A stretch of 64,000 bases of DNA from Silanimonas sp021297925 (GCA_027532825.1 JAPZTL010000008.1:310001-374000), one strand, 5' to 3'. Counted from the stretch's first letter, positions 18,220-26,908 are shown. Notes: generated by a model from the letters alone, not told the origin. Translations and numbers: made by a program.

Positions 18220-19164
18220 ATGGACCCCGCGATCGAACTCACCGGCCTTCGGAAGCGCTTCGGCGACAAGCGTGCCGTCGACGACCTGGACCTCGTCGTG
18301 CCGCGCGGCGCGCTCTACGGGATCATCGGCCCGAACGGGGCCGGCAAGTCGACGACGCTCCGCATGGTGCTGTCGATCCTCTTCCCCGACGAGGGGCGCA
18401 TCCGGGTGCTTGGCCACGCGTCGGCGCTGGAGGCCAAGGATCGCATCGGCTACCTGCCGGAGGAACGCGGTGTCTACCGGAAGATGGCCGTCGGCGACTT
18501 CCTGCTGCACATGGCGGTGCTGAAGGGCGTGCCGCGCGCCGTGGCGAAGGCGCGGATCCCGGCATGGCTGGAGCGCGTCGGCCTGCCGGGCGTGGCCCGC
18601 AAGCGCTGCGAGGAACTCTCCAAGGGCATGCAGCAGAAGGTGCAGTTCATCGCCGCCGTGCTGCACGAGCCCGACCTGCTGATCCTCGACGAGCCCTTCA
18701 GCGGGCTCGACCCGGTCAGCGCCCGCTTGATGAAGGACCTGTTCCTCGAGCAGCACGCCCGCGGCGCGACGTTGGTTTTCTCGACGCACCAGATGGCGCA
18801 GGCCGAACAGCTCTGCGAGCACATCGTGATGATCCACGGCGGGCGCAAGGTGCTCGATGACCGCCTGGTCGACATCCATGCGCGCAACGTGCCGCGGGCC
18901 CTGCGCTTCGAGCCGCTCGACCCGCGCGCCGACGTCGCCGCGGCGCTGGCGGACGTGCCGGGCCTCGACCGCGTGGTGGCCGAGGACGGCGGCTGGACGC
19001 TGGGCCTCGCGCCCGGCGCCGACGTGGCCCCGACCGTGCAGGCCGTGGCCGCGCGCCTGGCCCCCGCCCGGCTGGAGGTCCGCCGGCCCAGCCTCGAGGA
19101 CGTTTTCGTCGAGATCGCCACCGACGGCGCCGGGCACCGCGCGCACCGGGAGGAGGCCGCATGA
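18220..19164 (+). CDS. NatA-like ABC transporter ATP-binding protein
   Basis: 314 residues. It has Walker A IGPNGAGKSTTLRM, a signature region LSKGMQQKVQF (LSKGM instead of LSGGQ, usual in this branch), Walker B LLILDEPFSGLD and the switch STHQMAQAEQ. About 80 C-terminal residues form the DUF4162-type extension of NatA/CcmA-like ATPases. Its stop overlaps the permease start by four bases, giving a two-gene exporter similar to the sodium or antibiotic exporters of the NatAB group. The substrate is unknown. Confidence 0.93.
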   Translation: MDPAIELTGLRKRFGDKRAVDDLDLVVPRGALYGIIGPNGAGKSTTLRMVLSILFPDEGRIRVLGHASALEAKDRIGYLPEERGVYRKMAVGDFLLHMAVLKGVPRAVAKARIPAWLERVGLPGVARKRCEELSKGMQQKVQFIAAVLHEPDLLILDEPFSGLDPVSARLMKDLFLEQHARGATLVFSTHQMAQAEQLCEHIVMIHGGRKVLDDRLVDIHARNVPRALRFEPLDPRADVAAALADVPGLDRVVAEDGGWTLGLAPGADVAPTVQAVAARLAPARLEVRRPSLEDVFVEIATDGAGHRAHREEAA

Positions 19165-20543
19165 ACCGGAACCTCGCGAAGGTCCTGCAGATCGCCTGGC
19201 GGGAGTTCACCGCCACGGTCCTGACCAAGGCGTTCCTGCTCGGCATCTTGATGGTGCCGCTGATGGCCGGGCTCGCCGTGCTGCTGGTGCCGTGGATCGC
19301 CAAGCAGGAGCAGAGCGTCGCGTTCGAGGGCACCCTGCTGGTGCTGGATCGCAGCGGGCGCGTCGCCGACGGGCTGGAGGCCTGGCTCGCGCCATCGGCC
19401 TTCGAGGCGCGGCGCCGCGAGACGATGCAGCGCCTCGACGGGCTCGTGCAGGGCGCCCTGCCGGCGGGCGCTCCCGCCGCCGTGCCCGCCGGCATCGCGG
19501 ACGGCGCGATGGCGGAGGCCCTCGGCCCGGTGCCGCGCATCCGCGTCGAGCGCCTGCCCGCCGGCAGCGACGACGCCGAGGCCCGGGCGAGGCTGCGCGG
19601 GACGGGGCCCGACGCGCCGTTCGGCGTGGTGGTCGTCGCGTCCGGTGCGCTGTCCGCGGGGGCCGAGCCTTACACCCTGAACGTGCGCGAGGCGGTGGAC
19701 GACCGGGTGGTCGACGCGGTCCGCGAAGGCCTCCGCGACGCGCTGGTGAGGGCGCGCCTCGCCCAGCGCGGCCTCGATGCCGATGCCGTCCGGGCGTTGC
19801 TGCGCGTCGACCGTGCGCCGGTCGTTCGCCTCGGTGCCGACGGTGAGGAGAGCCGCAGCGAGATCCTGTCGCGGCTGCTGCCGACGGTGTTCATGCTGCT
19901 GCTGTTCCTCGCCGCGATCACCGGCGGCCAGATGCTGATGACCTCGACGATCGAGGAGAAGTCGAGCCGCGTCGTCGAGCTGCTGCTGGCGGCGGTGTCG
20001 CCGATGCAGCTGATGGCCGGGAAGATCCTCGGCCAAGGGGCGGTGGCCCTGCTGATGCTCGGGGTCTACGGGGCGGTCGGCATGGCGGGCCTCGCCGCGG
20101 CCGCCGCGATCGGCCTGCTGGAGCCCGCGCTGCTGGCCTGGCTGGTCGTGTTCTTCCTGATCGCCTACGTCACGCTCGCGGCGCTGATGGCGGCGATCGG
20201 CGCGGCGGTCAACGAGATCCGCGAGGCGCAGAGCCTGCTCGTCCCGGTGATGCTTGCGATGTCCCTGCCGATGATGCTGAACGTGCCGCTGGCCCGCGAT
20301 CCCAACGGCACGCTGGCGACGGTGCTGAGCCTCGTGCCGCCGATCTCGCCGATGGTGATGGTGCTGCGCCTGAGCTCGAACACGCCGCCGCCGGGCTGGC
20401 AGGTGGCGCTGTCGGTCGTCCTGGGCCTCGTCGGCGTCGCGCTGGCGGTCTGGCTGGCGGCCAAGGTGTTCCGGATCGGCCTGCTGATGCACGGCAAACC
20501 GCCGGACCTGCGCACGCTCTGGCGCTGGATCCGGATGTCCTGA
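19161..20543 (+). CDS. ABC-2 family permease (NatB-like)
   Basis: 460 residues. One N-terminal helix (FLLGILMVPLMAGLAVLLVPW), a large extracytoplasmic domain of about 200 residues, then a block of five to six helices from LLPTVFMLLLFLAAITGG to LSVVLGLVGVALAVWLAAKVF. The membrane block carries the ABC-2 motif EEKSSRVVELLLAAVSPMQLMAGKILGQG. Partner of the ATPase just upstream (ATGA overlap). Topology is that of NatB/YhaP exporters. Confidence 0.93.
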   Translation: MNRNLAKVLQIAWREFTATVLTKAFLLGILMVPLMAGLAVLLVPWIAKQEQSVAFEGTLLVLDRSGRVADGLEAWLAPSAFEARRRETMQRLDGLVQGALPAGAPAAVPAGIADGAMAEALGPVPRIRVERLPAGSDDAEARARLRGTGPDAPFGVVVVASGALSAGAEPYTLNVREAVDDRVVDAVREGLRDALVRARLAQRGLDADAVRALLRVDRAPVVRLGADGEESRSEILSRLLPTVFMLLLFLAAITGGQMLMTSTIEEKSSRVVELLLAAVSPMQLMAGKILGQGAVALLMLGVYGAVGMAGLAAAAAIGLLEPALLAWLVVFFLIAYVTLAALMAAIGAAVNEIREAQSLLVPVMLAMSLPMMLNVPLARDPNGTLATVLSLVPPISPMVMVLRLSSNTPPPGWQVALSVVLGLVGVALAVWLAAKVFRIGLLMHGKPPDLRTLWRWIRMS

Positions 20544-20550
20544 GCCGGCC

Positions 20551-21255
20551 TCAGGCCGGGCGGGGCGCGCCGTCGAGCCAGTCGGCGAGGGCGCCGAGGC
20601 AGGGGAACGCGAGGTCGGGTGGCGGCAGCTCGGCCGGCCATGCCTCGCCGCGCCGGTTGATCCAGCAGCTGCGCATGCCGGCGCGCGCGGCGCCCACGAC
20701 ATCCAACTCGGGATCGTCGCCCACGTGCAGCACCTCGTCGGGGCGCAAGGCGAGGGCCTGCGCCGTGTGCTCGAAGATCGCCCGATGCGGCTTGGCCACG
20801 CCCATCGCCCGCGCGGTCACGACCACGGCGAAGCGGGAGGCGATCCCGATGCGCCCGAGGTCGGCGTTGCCGTTGGTCAGGGCCGCCAGCGGCCGGGCCG
20901 CCCCGAGGCGGTCCAGCGCGGGCAGGGCATCGGCGTAGAACTCGACGCGGTTGCGCTCGACGTAGAGCGCCTCGAAGGCCGGCAGGGCGTGGGCGGTGTC
21001 GTCGCCGCTCTCGCCCAGCGCGTGCTCGAGGCAGATCAGCCGCTGCGTCGTGAAGTCGTGCGCGAGGTGGGGGTGCTCGCGGGCGACCTGCTCGCGCAGT
21101 GCGCGCATGCGCGGCAGCGGGTAGGCCGCGGCGGTGCGAGGGCAGTGCGCCTCGAGGTAGGCGTGCAGGGCGCCCTCGGCGCGCTCGATCACCGGCCAGA
21201 TCGGCCAGAGGGTGTCGTCGAGATCGAGGCTGATGGCGCGGATGGCGTTTTGCAT
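20551..21255 (-). CDS. HAD-superfamily hydrolase (YigB-like)
   Basis: 234 residues from the ATG at 21255 (MQNAIRAISLDLDDTLWPI). All four HAD motifs are visible: DLDDTLW (nucleophile and acid/base Asp), the threonine in ALTNGNAD, the lysine in GVAKPHRAIFEH and the acidic pair in HVGDDPELDVVGA. The long cap insertion places it near the YigB/GPH-like small phosphatases. Likely a cytoplasmic phosphatase of sugar phosphates or FMN-like compounds; specificity is not readable. It converges on the ABC permease with only seven bases between the stops. Confidence 0.92.
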   Translation of the reverse strand: MQNAIRAISLDLDDTLWPIWPVIERAEGALHAYLEAHCPRTAAAYPLPRMRALREQVAREHPHLAHDFTTQRLICLEHALGESGDDTAHALPAFEALYVERNRVEFYADALPALDRLGAARPLAALTNGNADLGRIGIASRFAVVVTARAMGVAKPHRAIFEHTAQALALRPDEVLHVGDDPELDVVGAARAGMRSCWINRRGEAWPAELPPPDLAFPCLGALADWLDGAPRPA

Positions 21256-21301
21256 CCGCGCATTGTCGCGCAGGCGGCGTGAAGCCGCCCGCGCGCCCGG
21301 C

Positions 21302-22768
21302 TCAACGCAGTTCGAGTTCGCCCTGCTGGGCGCCGCGCTGCACCGCCAGCACCAGCCGCGGCGGCGGACTGGCCAGCGCCGCCCGCAGGGCATTGAGGCC
21401 GTCGATCCGCCGGCCGTTGACGCCGAACACCCGGTCCCCGGCGCGCAAGCCGTTGAGCCCGGCCCGCGACCGCGGATCGACATCGACCACCGTCACTCCG
21501 ACCACGCCGCCCTCGCGGAAGCGCTGCGCCACTTCGCCGATCACGGCGCCGGTGAGGCGCGCGTCGATCTCGGCGCCGGGCAGCTGCTTGGGCTGCTCGC
21601 GCAGGGTCGCCCGCAGGGACAGGCGCTGGTCGCCACGCAGTACGTCGAGGGTCACCGGCTGGTTCACCGGCAACAGGCCTTCGGCGTTGCGCAGGGCCTG
21701 CGCCGCATCCACGCGCTGGCCGTTGATGGCCGTGACGATGTCGCCCGGCCGCAGGCCGGCGGCCTCGCCCGGGGCGTTGCGGTACACGCGCGACACGATC
21801 GCGCCGCGCGTCGTGGCCGGCACGCCCAGCTCCTCGGCGAAGCGTGGCGTCAGGTCGACGAGGTCGACGCCCAGCGAGCCGCGCTTCACCTCGCCGTAGA
21901 CGAGCAGCTGGCGCATCACCTCGCGCGCGAGGTTGGCCGGGATCGCGAAGCCGAGGCCGATGTTGCCGGCCGCGGAACCGCGCGGGTTGAAGCTCGCGGT
22001 GTTGATGCCGACGAGTTCGCCGCGCAGGTTCACCAGCGCGCCGCCGGAGTTGCCCGGGTTGATCGAGGCATCGGTCTGGATGAAGTCTTGGAAGCCCAGG
22101 CCGGTGAGGCCGCTGCGGCCCACGGCCGACACGATCCCCGAGGTCACGGTCTGCCCGAGCCCGAAGGGGTTGCCCACCGCCACCACGAAATCGCCCACGC
22201 GCAGCCCCTGCGAGTCGCCCAGGGGCAGGGCCGTGAGGTCCTTCGTCGGGATGCGGATCAGGGCCACGTCGGTCCCCGGGTCGCTGCCGATGAACTCGGC
22301 CTCGACGGTGCGGCCGTCGCGGAGTTGCACGCTGACCGCCGTCGCGTTCTGCACCACGTGGTGGTTGGTGAGCACGTAGCCGCGCTCCGCGTCCACGATC
22401 ACGCCCGAGCCGAGCGACTGCGATTCCTGACGCTGGGGCGTGTCCGGCAGTCCGAAGAAGCGACGCAGCAGCGGGTCGCCGGCGAGCGGGCTTCGCACCT
22501 CGACCACCTGCCGGGTGTAGATGTTCACCACGGCCGGCGTCACCTGTTCGAGCATCGGCGCCAGCGAGGGCAGGGCTGGCACCGTTGCGGTGGCCGGGAC
22601 CGCGGCTTCCGCCGCCGGCACCGGGGCCGCGGCCAGCGCGGCCGCGGCGAGCCTCGGGACGCCCTCCGGTGCGGCGTCGGGGCCCGGTGCGGGCATCAGC
22701 ACGCGGGTGGCAAGGCCGCCCCCGAGGGCGGCGGCGAACAGGCAGGCGGCGAGGGCGGTGGGTCGCAT
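21302..22768 (-). CDS. Periplasmic serine protease of the HtrA/DegP family
   Basis: 488 residues. A signal peptide and a long Ala/Pro-rich linker (to about residue 65) precede a trypsin-like domain with the full triad: His in LTNHHVV, Asp in GTDVALIRI and Ser in NPGNSGGALVN. Two PDZ domains follow (GSLGVDLVDLTPRFAEELG and GAVIGEVAQRF onwards). HtrA/Deg proteases degrade or refold damaged envelope proteins. Two PDZ domains make it DegP/DegQ-like rather than DegS-like. The gene is divergent from the RNR locus, with 451 bases between. Confidence 0.95.
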   Translation of the reverse strand: MRPTALAACLFAAALGGGLATRVLMPAPGPDAAPEGVPRLAAAALAAAPVPAAEAAVPATATVPALPSLAPMLEQVTPAVVNIYTRQVVEVRSPLAGDPLLRRFFGLPDTPQRQESQSLGSGVIVDAERGYVLTNHHVVQNATAVSVQLRDGRTVEAEFIGSDPGTDVALIRIPTKDLTALPLGDSQGLRVGDFVVAVGNPFGLGQTVTSGIVSAVGRSGLTGLGFQDFIQTDASINPGNSGGALVNLRGELVGINTASFNPRGSAAGNIGLGFAIPANLAREVMRQLLVYGEVKRGSLGVDLVDLTPRFAEELGVPATTRGAIVSRVYRNAPGEAAGLRPGDIVTAINGQRVDAAQALRNAEGLLPVNQPVTLDVLRGDQRLSLRATLREQPKQLPGAEIDARLTGAVIGEVAQRFREGGVVGVTVVDVDPRSRAGLNGLRAGDRVFGVNGRRIDGLNALRAALASPPPRLVLAVQRGAQQGELELR

Positions 22769-22957
22769 CGGCGCGGCATCGGGCGATGGAAGGGGACGAC
22801 CCCATAGATGCGGTCCGGGCCGTTGCGGCGCAAGGGGCGGGGGTCACGGAGGCGCTCGTGGCGTGACGGCAGCGTGGGGTCGCGAGTGCGGCAAACGACC
22901 AAGAAAACGCATTTAAATCATAATCTTGCGAGTGAAGCCCCGCGCAGAATGCGACGG

Positions 22958-22986
22958 TTGACACGGTCCGGACCCGGGCGTACCGT
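22958..22986 (+). promoter_or_regulatory. Sigma70-like promoter of the nrdJ locus
   Basis: A perfect -35 box TTGACA (22958-22963), a 17-base spacer and TACCGT as -10 (22981-22986). The spacing is ideal though the -10 is weak. The NrdR-like boxes start 14 bases downstream of this -10, a repressor-type arrangement. An AT-rich stretch (about 22908-22926, CATTTAAATCATAAT) lies upstream and may aid promoter opening or serve the divergent htrA gene. Confidence 0.55.
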
Positions 22987-22999
22987 TCCGGTCCGCTGC

Positions 23000-23046
23000 T
23001 CCCAACATGTTGGGGTCGCAGCGGGGAGGGGCCCCAAGATTTGGGG
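23000..23046. promoter_or_regulatory. Pair of NrdR-like boxes upstream of nrdJa
   Basis: Two palindromes: TCCCAACATGTTGGGG (23000-23015; inner 14 bases perfectly symmetric) and CCCCAAGATTTGGGG (23032-23046). They are 16 bases apart and their centres are about 31.5 bases, three helical turns, apart. NrdR, the ATP/dATP-sensing repressor of ribonucleotide reductase genes, binds such paired 16-bp boxes at this spacing. The C/G-rich ends differ from the common ACAC...GTGT consensus, so the call rests on symmetry, spacing and the RNR gene downstream. The rest of 22769-23219 (451 bases) has no gene and no cobalamin riboswitch that I could recognise. Confidence 0.65.
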
Positions 23047-23219
23047 TCCGGGAATCACGACGCAGGCCGGACGATCCGTCATGGGGCAGCGCGACTGACA
23101 ACGGGGTGGACCGCCGGTGCCGGACAGGCGCCCGGGTGGTCTCCCGCCGTCGGCGAGCCTCCAGCGCGGGCCGTGCGACCCCCATGTCGCCCGGATGGGC
23201 GCGAAAGGAGACGAGTGGA

Positions 23220-25370
23220 ATGAGCACGGCGCGCCTCGAGGCGGTCAGGACGGAAGAGCCGGTGGAGATCCCGATGCAGCCGGCGTCCTGGGACATCTGG
23301 GACAAGAAGTACCGCCTGAAGACGAAGAAGGGCGAGCCGGTCGACGTCGACATCGACGCCACTTACAAGCGCGTCGCCAAGGCCCTGGCCGACGCCGAGC
23401 CGACGCCCGAGAAGCAGAAGTACTGGTACGAGCGCTTCCTGTGGGCCCTGCGCCGCGGCGTCATCCCCGCCGGCCGCATCACGTCCAACGCCGGCGCGCT
23501 TGAGCACAAGCCGGCCACCTCGACGATCAACTGCACCGTGTCGGGCACGATCCCCGACTCCATGGACGGCATCCTCGAGAAGGTCCACGAGGCCGGCCTG
23601 ACGCTGAAGGCGGGCTGCGGCATCGGCTACGAGTTCTCGACGCTGCGCCCGCGCGGCGCCTTCGTCGCCGGCGCCGGCGCCTACACCTCGGGCCCGCTGA
23701 GCTTCATGGACATCTACGACAAGATGTGCTTCACCGTCTCGTCGGCCGGTGGCCGTCGCGGCGCGCAGATGGGCACGTTCGAGATCAGCCATCCGGACGT
23801 CAAGGAATTCATCAAGGCCAAGCGCGAGGACGGGCGCCTGCGCCAGTTCAACCTCTCGCTGCTGATCACCGACGAGTTCATGGACGCGGTGGCGCGCGAC
23901 GCCGAGTGGCCGTTGGTCTTCCCGGTCAGCGTCAAGGAGCAGGGCGACATCGACCTGGCCGACGCCAAGCAGGTCATCTGGCGCGAGTGGCCGAACAGCG
24001 AAGGCTACGTCACCCGCGACGACGGCCTGGTCGCATGCCGGATCTACCACCACGTCCGCGCCCGCGGCCTGTGGGACATGATCATGACGTCGACCTACGA
24101 CTTCGCCGAGCCGGGCTTCATCCTGATCGACCGCGTCAACGAAATGAACAACAACTGGTGGTGCGAGAACATCCGTGCCACCAACCCCTGCGGCGAGCAG
24201 CCGCTGCCGCCCTACGGCGCCTGCCTGCTCGGCTCGGTCAACCTGACGAAGTTCGTCCGCCATCCGTTCACGGAGAAGGCCTGCTTCGACTGGGAGGAGT
24301 ACAAGGAGGTCGTCCGCGTCTTCACCCGCATGCTCGACAACGTCGTCGAGGTGAACGGGCTGCCGCTGGAACAGCAGCGCCGGGAGATCATGCGCAAGCG
24401 CCGCCACGGCATGGGCTTCCTCGGCCTGGGCAGCACGCTGACCATGCTGCGCATGAAGTACGGTTCCGCCGGGAGCTGCGAGTTCACCGAGGCCGTATCG
24501 CGCGAGATGGCGGTCGCCGGCTGGGAAGTGGCGCTGTCGCTGGCCGAGGAGAAGGGCCCGGCGCCGATCATGGAGGAGAGCTTCACCGTCACCGCCGAGA
24601 TGCTGCGCAAGCGCCCGGAGATGGCGAAGGACGGCATCAAGGTCGGCGACTCGATCAAGGGCCGCGTGCTGCACGCCAAGTACAGCCGCTACATGCAGCG
24701 CGTCGCGGGCGTCGCCCCGGCGCTGGTGGCCAGGCTGGCCGAGACCGGCGCGCGCTTCACCCACCACAGCTCCATCGCGCCGACCGGCACGATCTCGCTC
24801 TCACTCGCCAACAACGCCTCCAACGGCATCGAGCCCTCGTTCGCGCACCACTATTCGCGCAACGTCATCCGCGAGGGCAAGAAGTCGAAGGAGAAGGTGG
24901 ACGTCTACAGCTTCGAGCTGCTGGCCTACCGCGAGTTGGTGAACCCGAAGGCGATGCCTTACAGCGACGATCCGGACGCCAAGCTGCCGGACTACTTCGT
25001 CGCTGCGGACGACATCAGCCCGAAGGAGCACGTGGACATCCAGGCCGCCTCGCAGATCTGGATCGACTCCTCGATTTCCAAGACGGCGAACGTCCCGACG
25101 GACTTCCCGTACGAGGACTTCAAGGACATCTACCGCTACGCGCACGAGAAGGGCCTGAAGGGCTGCACGACCTTCCGCTTCAACCCGGCCGCCTTCCAGG
25201 GCGTGCTGGTCAAGGAGAAGGACCTCGAGAACACGACCTACCGCTTCGAGCTCGAAGACGGCAGCGTGGTCGAGGTCAAGGGCAACGAGCAGATCGAGTA
25301 CGACGGCGAGATGCACACGGCCGCGAACCTGTTCGACGCGCTGAAAGAGGGTTATTACGGCAAGTTCTGA
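23220..25370 (+). CDS. nrdJa: Class II (B12-dependent) ribonucleotide reductase, catalytic subunit NrdJa
   Basis: 716 residues from the ATG at 23220, which has a good ribosome site (AAAGGAG). It reduces ribonucleoside diphosphates to deoxyribonucleotides using adenosylcobalamin to create a thiyl radical; no oxygen is needed. N322-x-C324-x-E326 (NPCGEQPL) is the radical cysteine loop. C105 (INCTV) and a cysteine in PPYGACLLGSVNL are redox partner candidates. FTHHSSIAPTGTISLSLANNASNGIEP is the phosphate-binding region. The C-terminal Cys tail needed for re-reduction is missing here and is carried by the separate nrdJb gene downstream, as in the split NrdJab enzymes of Pseudomonas. Confidence 0.95.
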   Translation: MSTARLEAVRTEEPVEIPMQPASWDIWDKKYRLKTKKGEPVDVDIDATYKRVAKALADAEPTPEKQKYWYERFLWALRRGVIPAGRITSNAGALEHKPATSTINCTVSGTIPDSMDGILEKVHEAGLTLKAGCGIGYEFSTLRPRGAFVAGAGAYTSGPLSFMDIYDKMCFTVSSAGGRRGAQMGTFEISHPDVKEFIKAKREDGRLRQFNLSLLITDEFMDAVARDAEWPLVFPVSVKEQGDIDLADAKQVIWREWPNSEGYVTRDDGLVACRIYHHVRARGLWDMIMTSTYDFAEPGFILIDRVNEMNNNWWCENIRATNPCGEQPLPPYGACLLGSVNLTKFVRHPFTEKACFDWEEYKEVVRVFTRMLDNVVEVNGLPLEQQRREIMRKRRHGMGFLGLGSTLTMLRMKYGSAGSCEFTEAVSREMAVAGWEVALSLAEEKGPAPIMEESFTVTAEMLRKRPEMAKDGIKVGDSIKGRVLHAKYSRYMQRVAGVAPALVARLAETGARFTHHSSIAPTGTISLSLANNASNGIEPSFAHHYSRNVIREGKKSKEKVDVYSFELLAYRELVNPKAMPYSDDPDAKLPDYFVAADDISPKEHVDIQAASQIWIDSSISKTANVPTDFPYEDFKDIYRYAHEKGLKGCTTFRFNPAAFQGVLVKEKDLENTTYRFELEDGSVVEVKGNEQIEYDGEMHTAANLFDALKEGYYGKF

Positions 25371-25404
25371 TCGCCGCCAAGGCGGCGATCGCGGCAAGTT
25401 CTGA
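25359..25404 (+). repeat. Duplicated nrdJa 3' end around a hairpin
   Basis: GGCAAGTTCTGA, the last codons and stop of nrdJa (25359-25370), is repeated at 25393-25404. Between and overlapping them is a perfect ten-base inverted repeat, GATCGCCGCC (25369-25378) AA GGCGGCGATC (25381-25390). It may end or stabilise the nrdJa transcript; no T-run follows. Confidence 0.6.
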
Positions 25405-25536
25405 CGGGAGGCCGGACGGCGAAGGCGGCCGGCTCCCGCACCGAGGCCCGCCCGACCCGCCCCGGCGAGGCGGGCCCGACCGGCAAGCGTGCACCGGCCC
25501 CAAGGCACGCGACGCGGCACCATCCGGAGTGTGTCC

Positions 25537-25995
25537 ATGAGCAACGGCAACGGTGTGACCACCACGATCGCCCAGGCGGTCGAAGCGGTGGGCGACAAGG
25601 CCAACGACGTCGTCGAGCAGGCGAAGGCGAAGGCCGCGCCCTTGGTGAAGAAGGCGAAGGCCGAGGTCGCCAAGGTCGAGAAGGCCGCCAAGGCCAGGCT
25701 GAAGCAGGCGGAGTCGAGCCCGGCCGGCAAGGCGGTGAAGAAGGCCGTCGGTACCGCGAAGAAGAAGGTCGCGGCGGCGAAGAAGTCGGTCGACGCGGCC
25801 GTGAAGTCGGCGAAGGCCAAGCTGGGCGCCAAGCCGGCCGCGAAGAAGGCGGCGGCCAAGAAGGCGCCGGCGAAGAAGGCCAAGGCCCCGGCGGCCAAGA
25901 AGGCGCCGGCCCGCAAGGCGGCTCCGAAGAAGGCGGTCAAGAAGGCGGCCCCGAAGAAGGCCGCCAGGAAGGCCGCGAAGACGACGCGCCGCTGA
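25537..25995 (+). CDS. Histone H1-like Lys/Ala-rich protein
   Basis: 152 residues from the ATG at 25537. A short N-terminal amphipathic part (TTTIAQAVEAVGDKANDVVEQAKAKA) leads into a highly basic tail built of AKKA, PAKK and APKK units, the composition of bacterial H1-like (AlgP/HctB-like) DNA-binding proteins. It probably binds DNA nonspecifically in the nucleoid. It sits between the two halves of the class II RNR (166 bases after nrdJa, 132 before nrdJb), an unexpected place. Repetitive tails of this sort vary in length between strains. Confidence 0.82.
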   Translation: MSNGNGVTTTIAQAVEAVGDKANDVVEQAKAKAAPLVKKAKAEVAKVEKAAKARLKQAESSPAGKAVKKAVGTAKKKVAAAKKSVDAAVKSAKAKLGAKPAAKKAAAKKAPAKKAKAPAAKKAPARKAAPKKAVKKAAPKKAARKAAKTTRR

Positions 25996-26011
25996 GGCGA
26001 CGCGGCGTCGA

Positions 26012-26039
26012 CCCGTCCCCGCCCCCGTGGCGGGGCGGG
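26012..26039 (+). terminator. GC hairpin after the H1-like gene
   Basis: An eleven-pair stem with one bulged T and a five-base loop (arms about 26012-26023 and 26029-26039) lies 17 bases after the stop. It lacks a T-run; it could be a weak terminator or an RNA-stability element between the H1-like gene and nrdJb. Confidence 0.4.
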
Positions 26040-26127
26040 CGTTGCATCCCCGAATCCGTGACCCGGTCGCCCCGGCGGCCCGTACCATCGACATCGCAGC
26101 ACCGAACAGCGCGCAGGAGCGCCGGCC

Positions 26128-26889
26128 ATGGCCATCAAGATCACCAAGAAAATCAAGGGTTACAGCGTCGCCACCCCCGAGGACGCCGCCAAGGCCGCCG
26201 CCGCCGCCCCTGTCGTCGCCGCGCCCGCCCCGGTGCCGCACACGGCCGAGATCATCCAGATGCACGAGAAGCTCGAGCGTCCGGAGACCCTGATCGGCGC
26301 CACCTACAAGATCAAGTCGCCGCTGTTCGAGCACGCCCTGTACGTGACGATCAACGACATCGTCCTGAATCCGGGAACGGAACATGAGCTCCGCCGTCCC
26401 TTCGAGCTGTTCATCAACTCGAAGAACATGGAGCACTTCCAGTGGATCGTCGCGATCACGCGCATCGCCTCGGCGGTGTTCCGCAAGGGCGGCGACGTGA
26501 CCTTCCTCGTCGAGGAGATGAAGGCGGTGTTCGACCCCCGCGGCGGCTACTTCAAGGCCGGTGGGGTGTACATGCCCTCGATCGTCGCCGAGATCGGCGC
26601 GGTCATCGAGGAGCACCTGAAGTCGATCGGCCTGATCCGCGACCCGGAGATCAGCGACGCACAGCGCGCCCTGATCGCCGAGAAGCGCGCCGCCTACGAG
26701 CAGGGTCTAAAAAAAAACCCTGAGCCGGGCGTGACCGCCGCGCCCGCCGGCGGCGACATCGTCGTGACGGGCGAGGGCACCAGCTTCCCGCCGTCGGCCA
26801 CCATGTGCAGCAAGTGCAACACCAAGGCACTCGTGCTGATGGACGGCTGCCAGACGTGCTTGAACTGCGGCTACTCGAAGTGTGGTTAG
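26128..26889 (+). CDS. nrdJb: Class II ribonucleotide reductase accessory subunit NrdJb
   Basis: 253 residues. The middle (residues about 45-190) resembles the C-terminal domain of full-length NrdJ (ERPETLIGATYKIKSP, YVTINDI, KNMEHFQWIVAITRIASAVFRKGGD). The end has six cysteines in the pattern CSKC-x10-CQTC-x2-CGYSKC, the Zn-ribbon/redox tail that re-reduces the active site. It is therefore the missing part of nrdJa. The start codon at 26128 follows GGAGCG. An A9 run (26709-26717) flanked by CAGGGT/ACCCTG lies between the folded part and the cysteine tail; a -1 slip there would stop after KKKP. A terminator hairpin follows. Confidence 0.88.
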   Translation: MAIKITKKIKGYSVATPEDAAKAAAAAPVVAAPAPVPHTAEIIQMHEKLERPETLIGATYKIKSPLFEHALYVTINDIVLNPGTEHELRRPFELFINSKNMEHFQWIVAITRIASAVFRKGGDVTFLVEEMKAVFDPRGGYFKAGGVYMPSIVAEIGAVIEEHLKSIGLIRDPEISDAQRALIAEKRAAYEQGLKKNPEPGVTAAPAGGDIVVTGEGTSFPPSATMCSKCNTKALVLMDGCQTCLNCGYSKCG

Positions 26890-26908
26890 CGGTCTAAAGT
26901 GTATACAT

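Noticed and set aside
22769..23219. Cobalamin riboswitch before the B12-dependent reductase
   Set aside because: I looked for the conserved B12-box and core elements and saw none; the region is explained by a promoter and paired palindromes.
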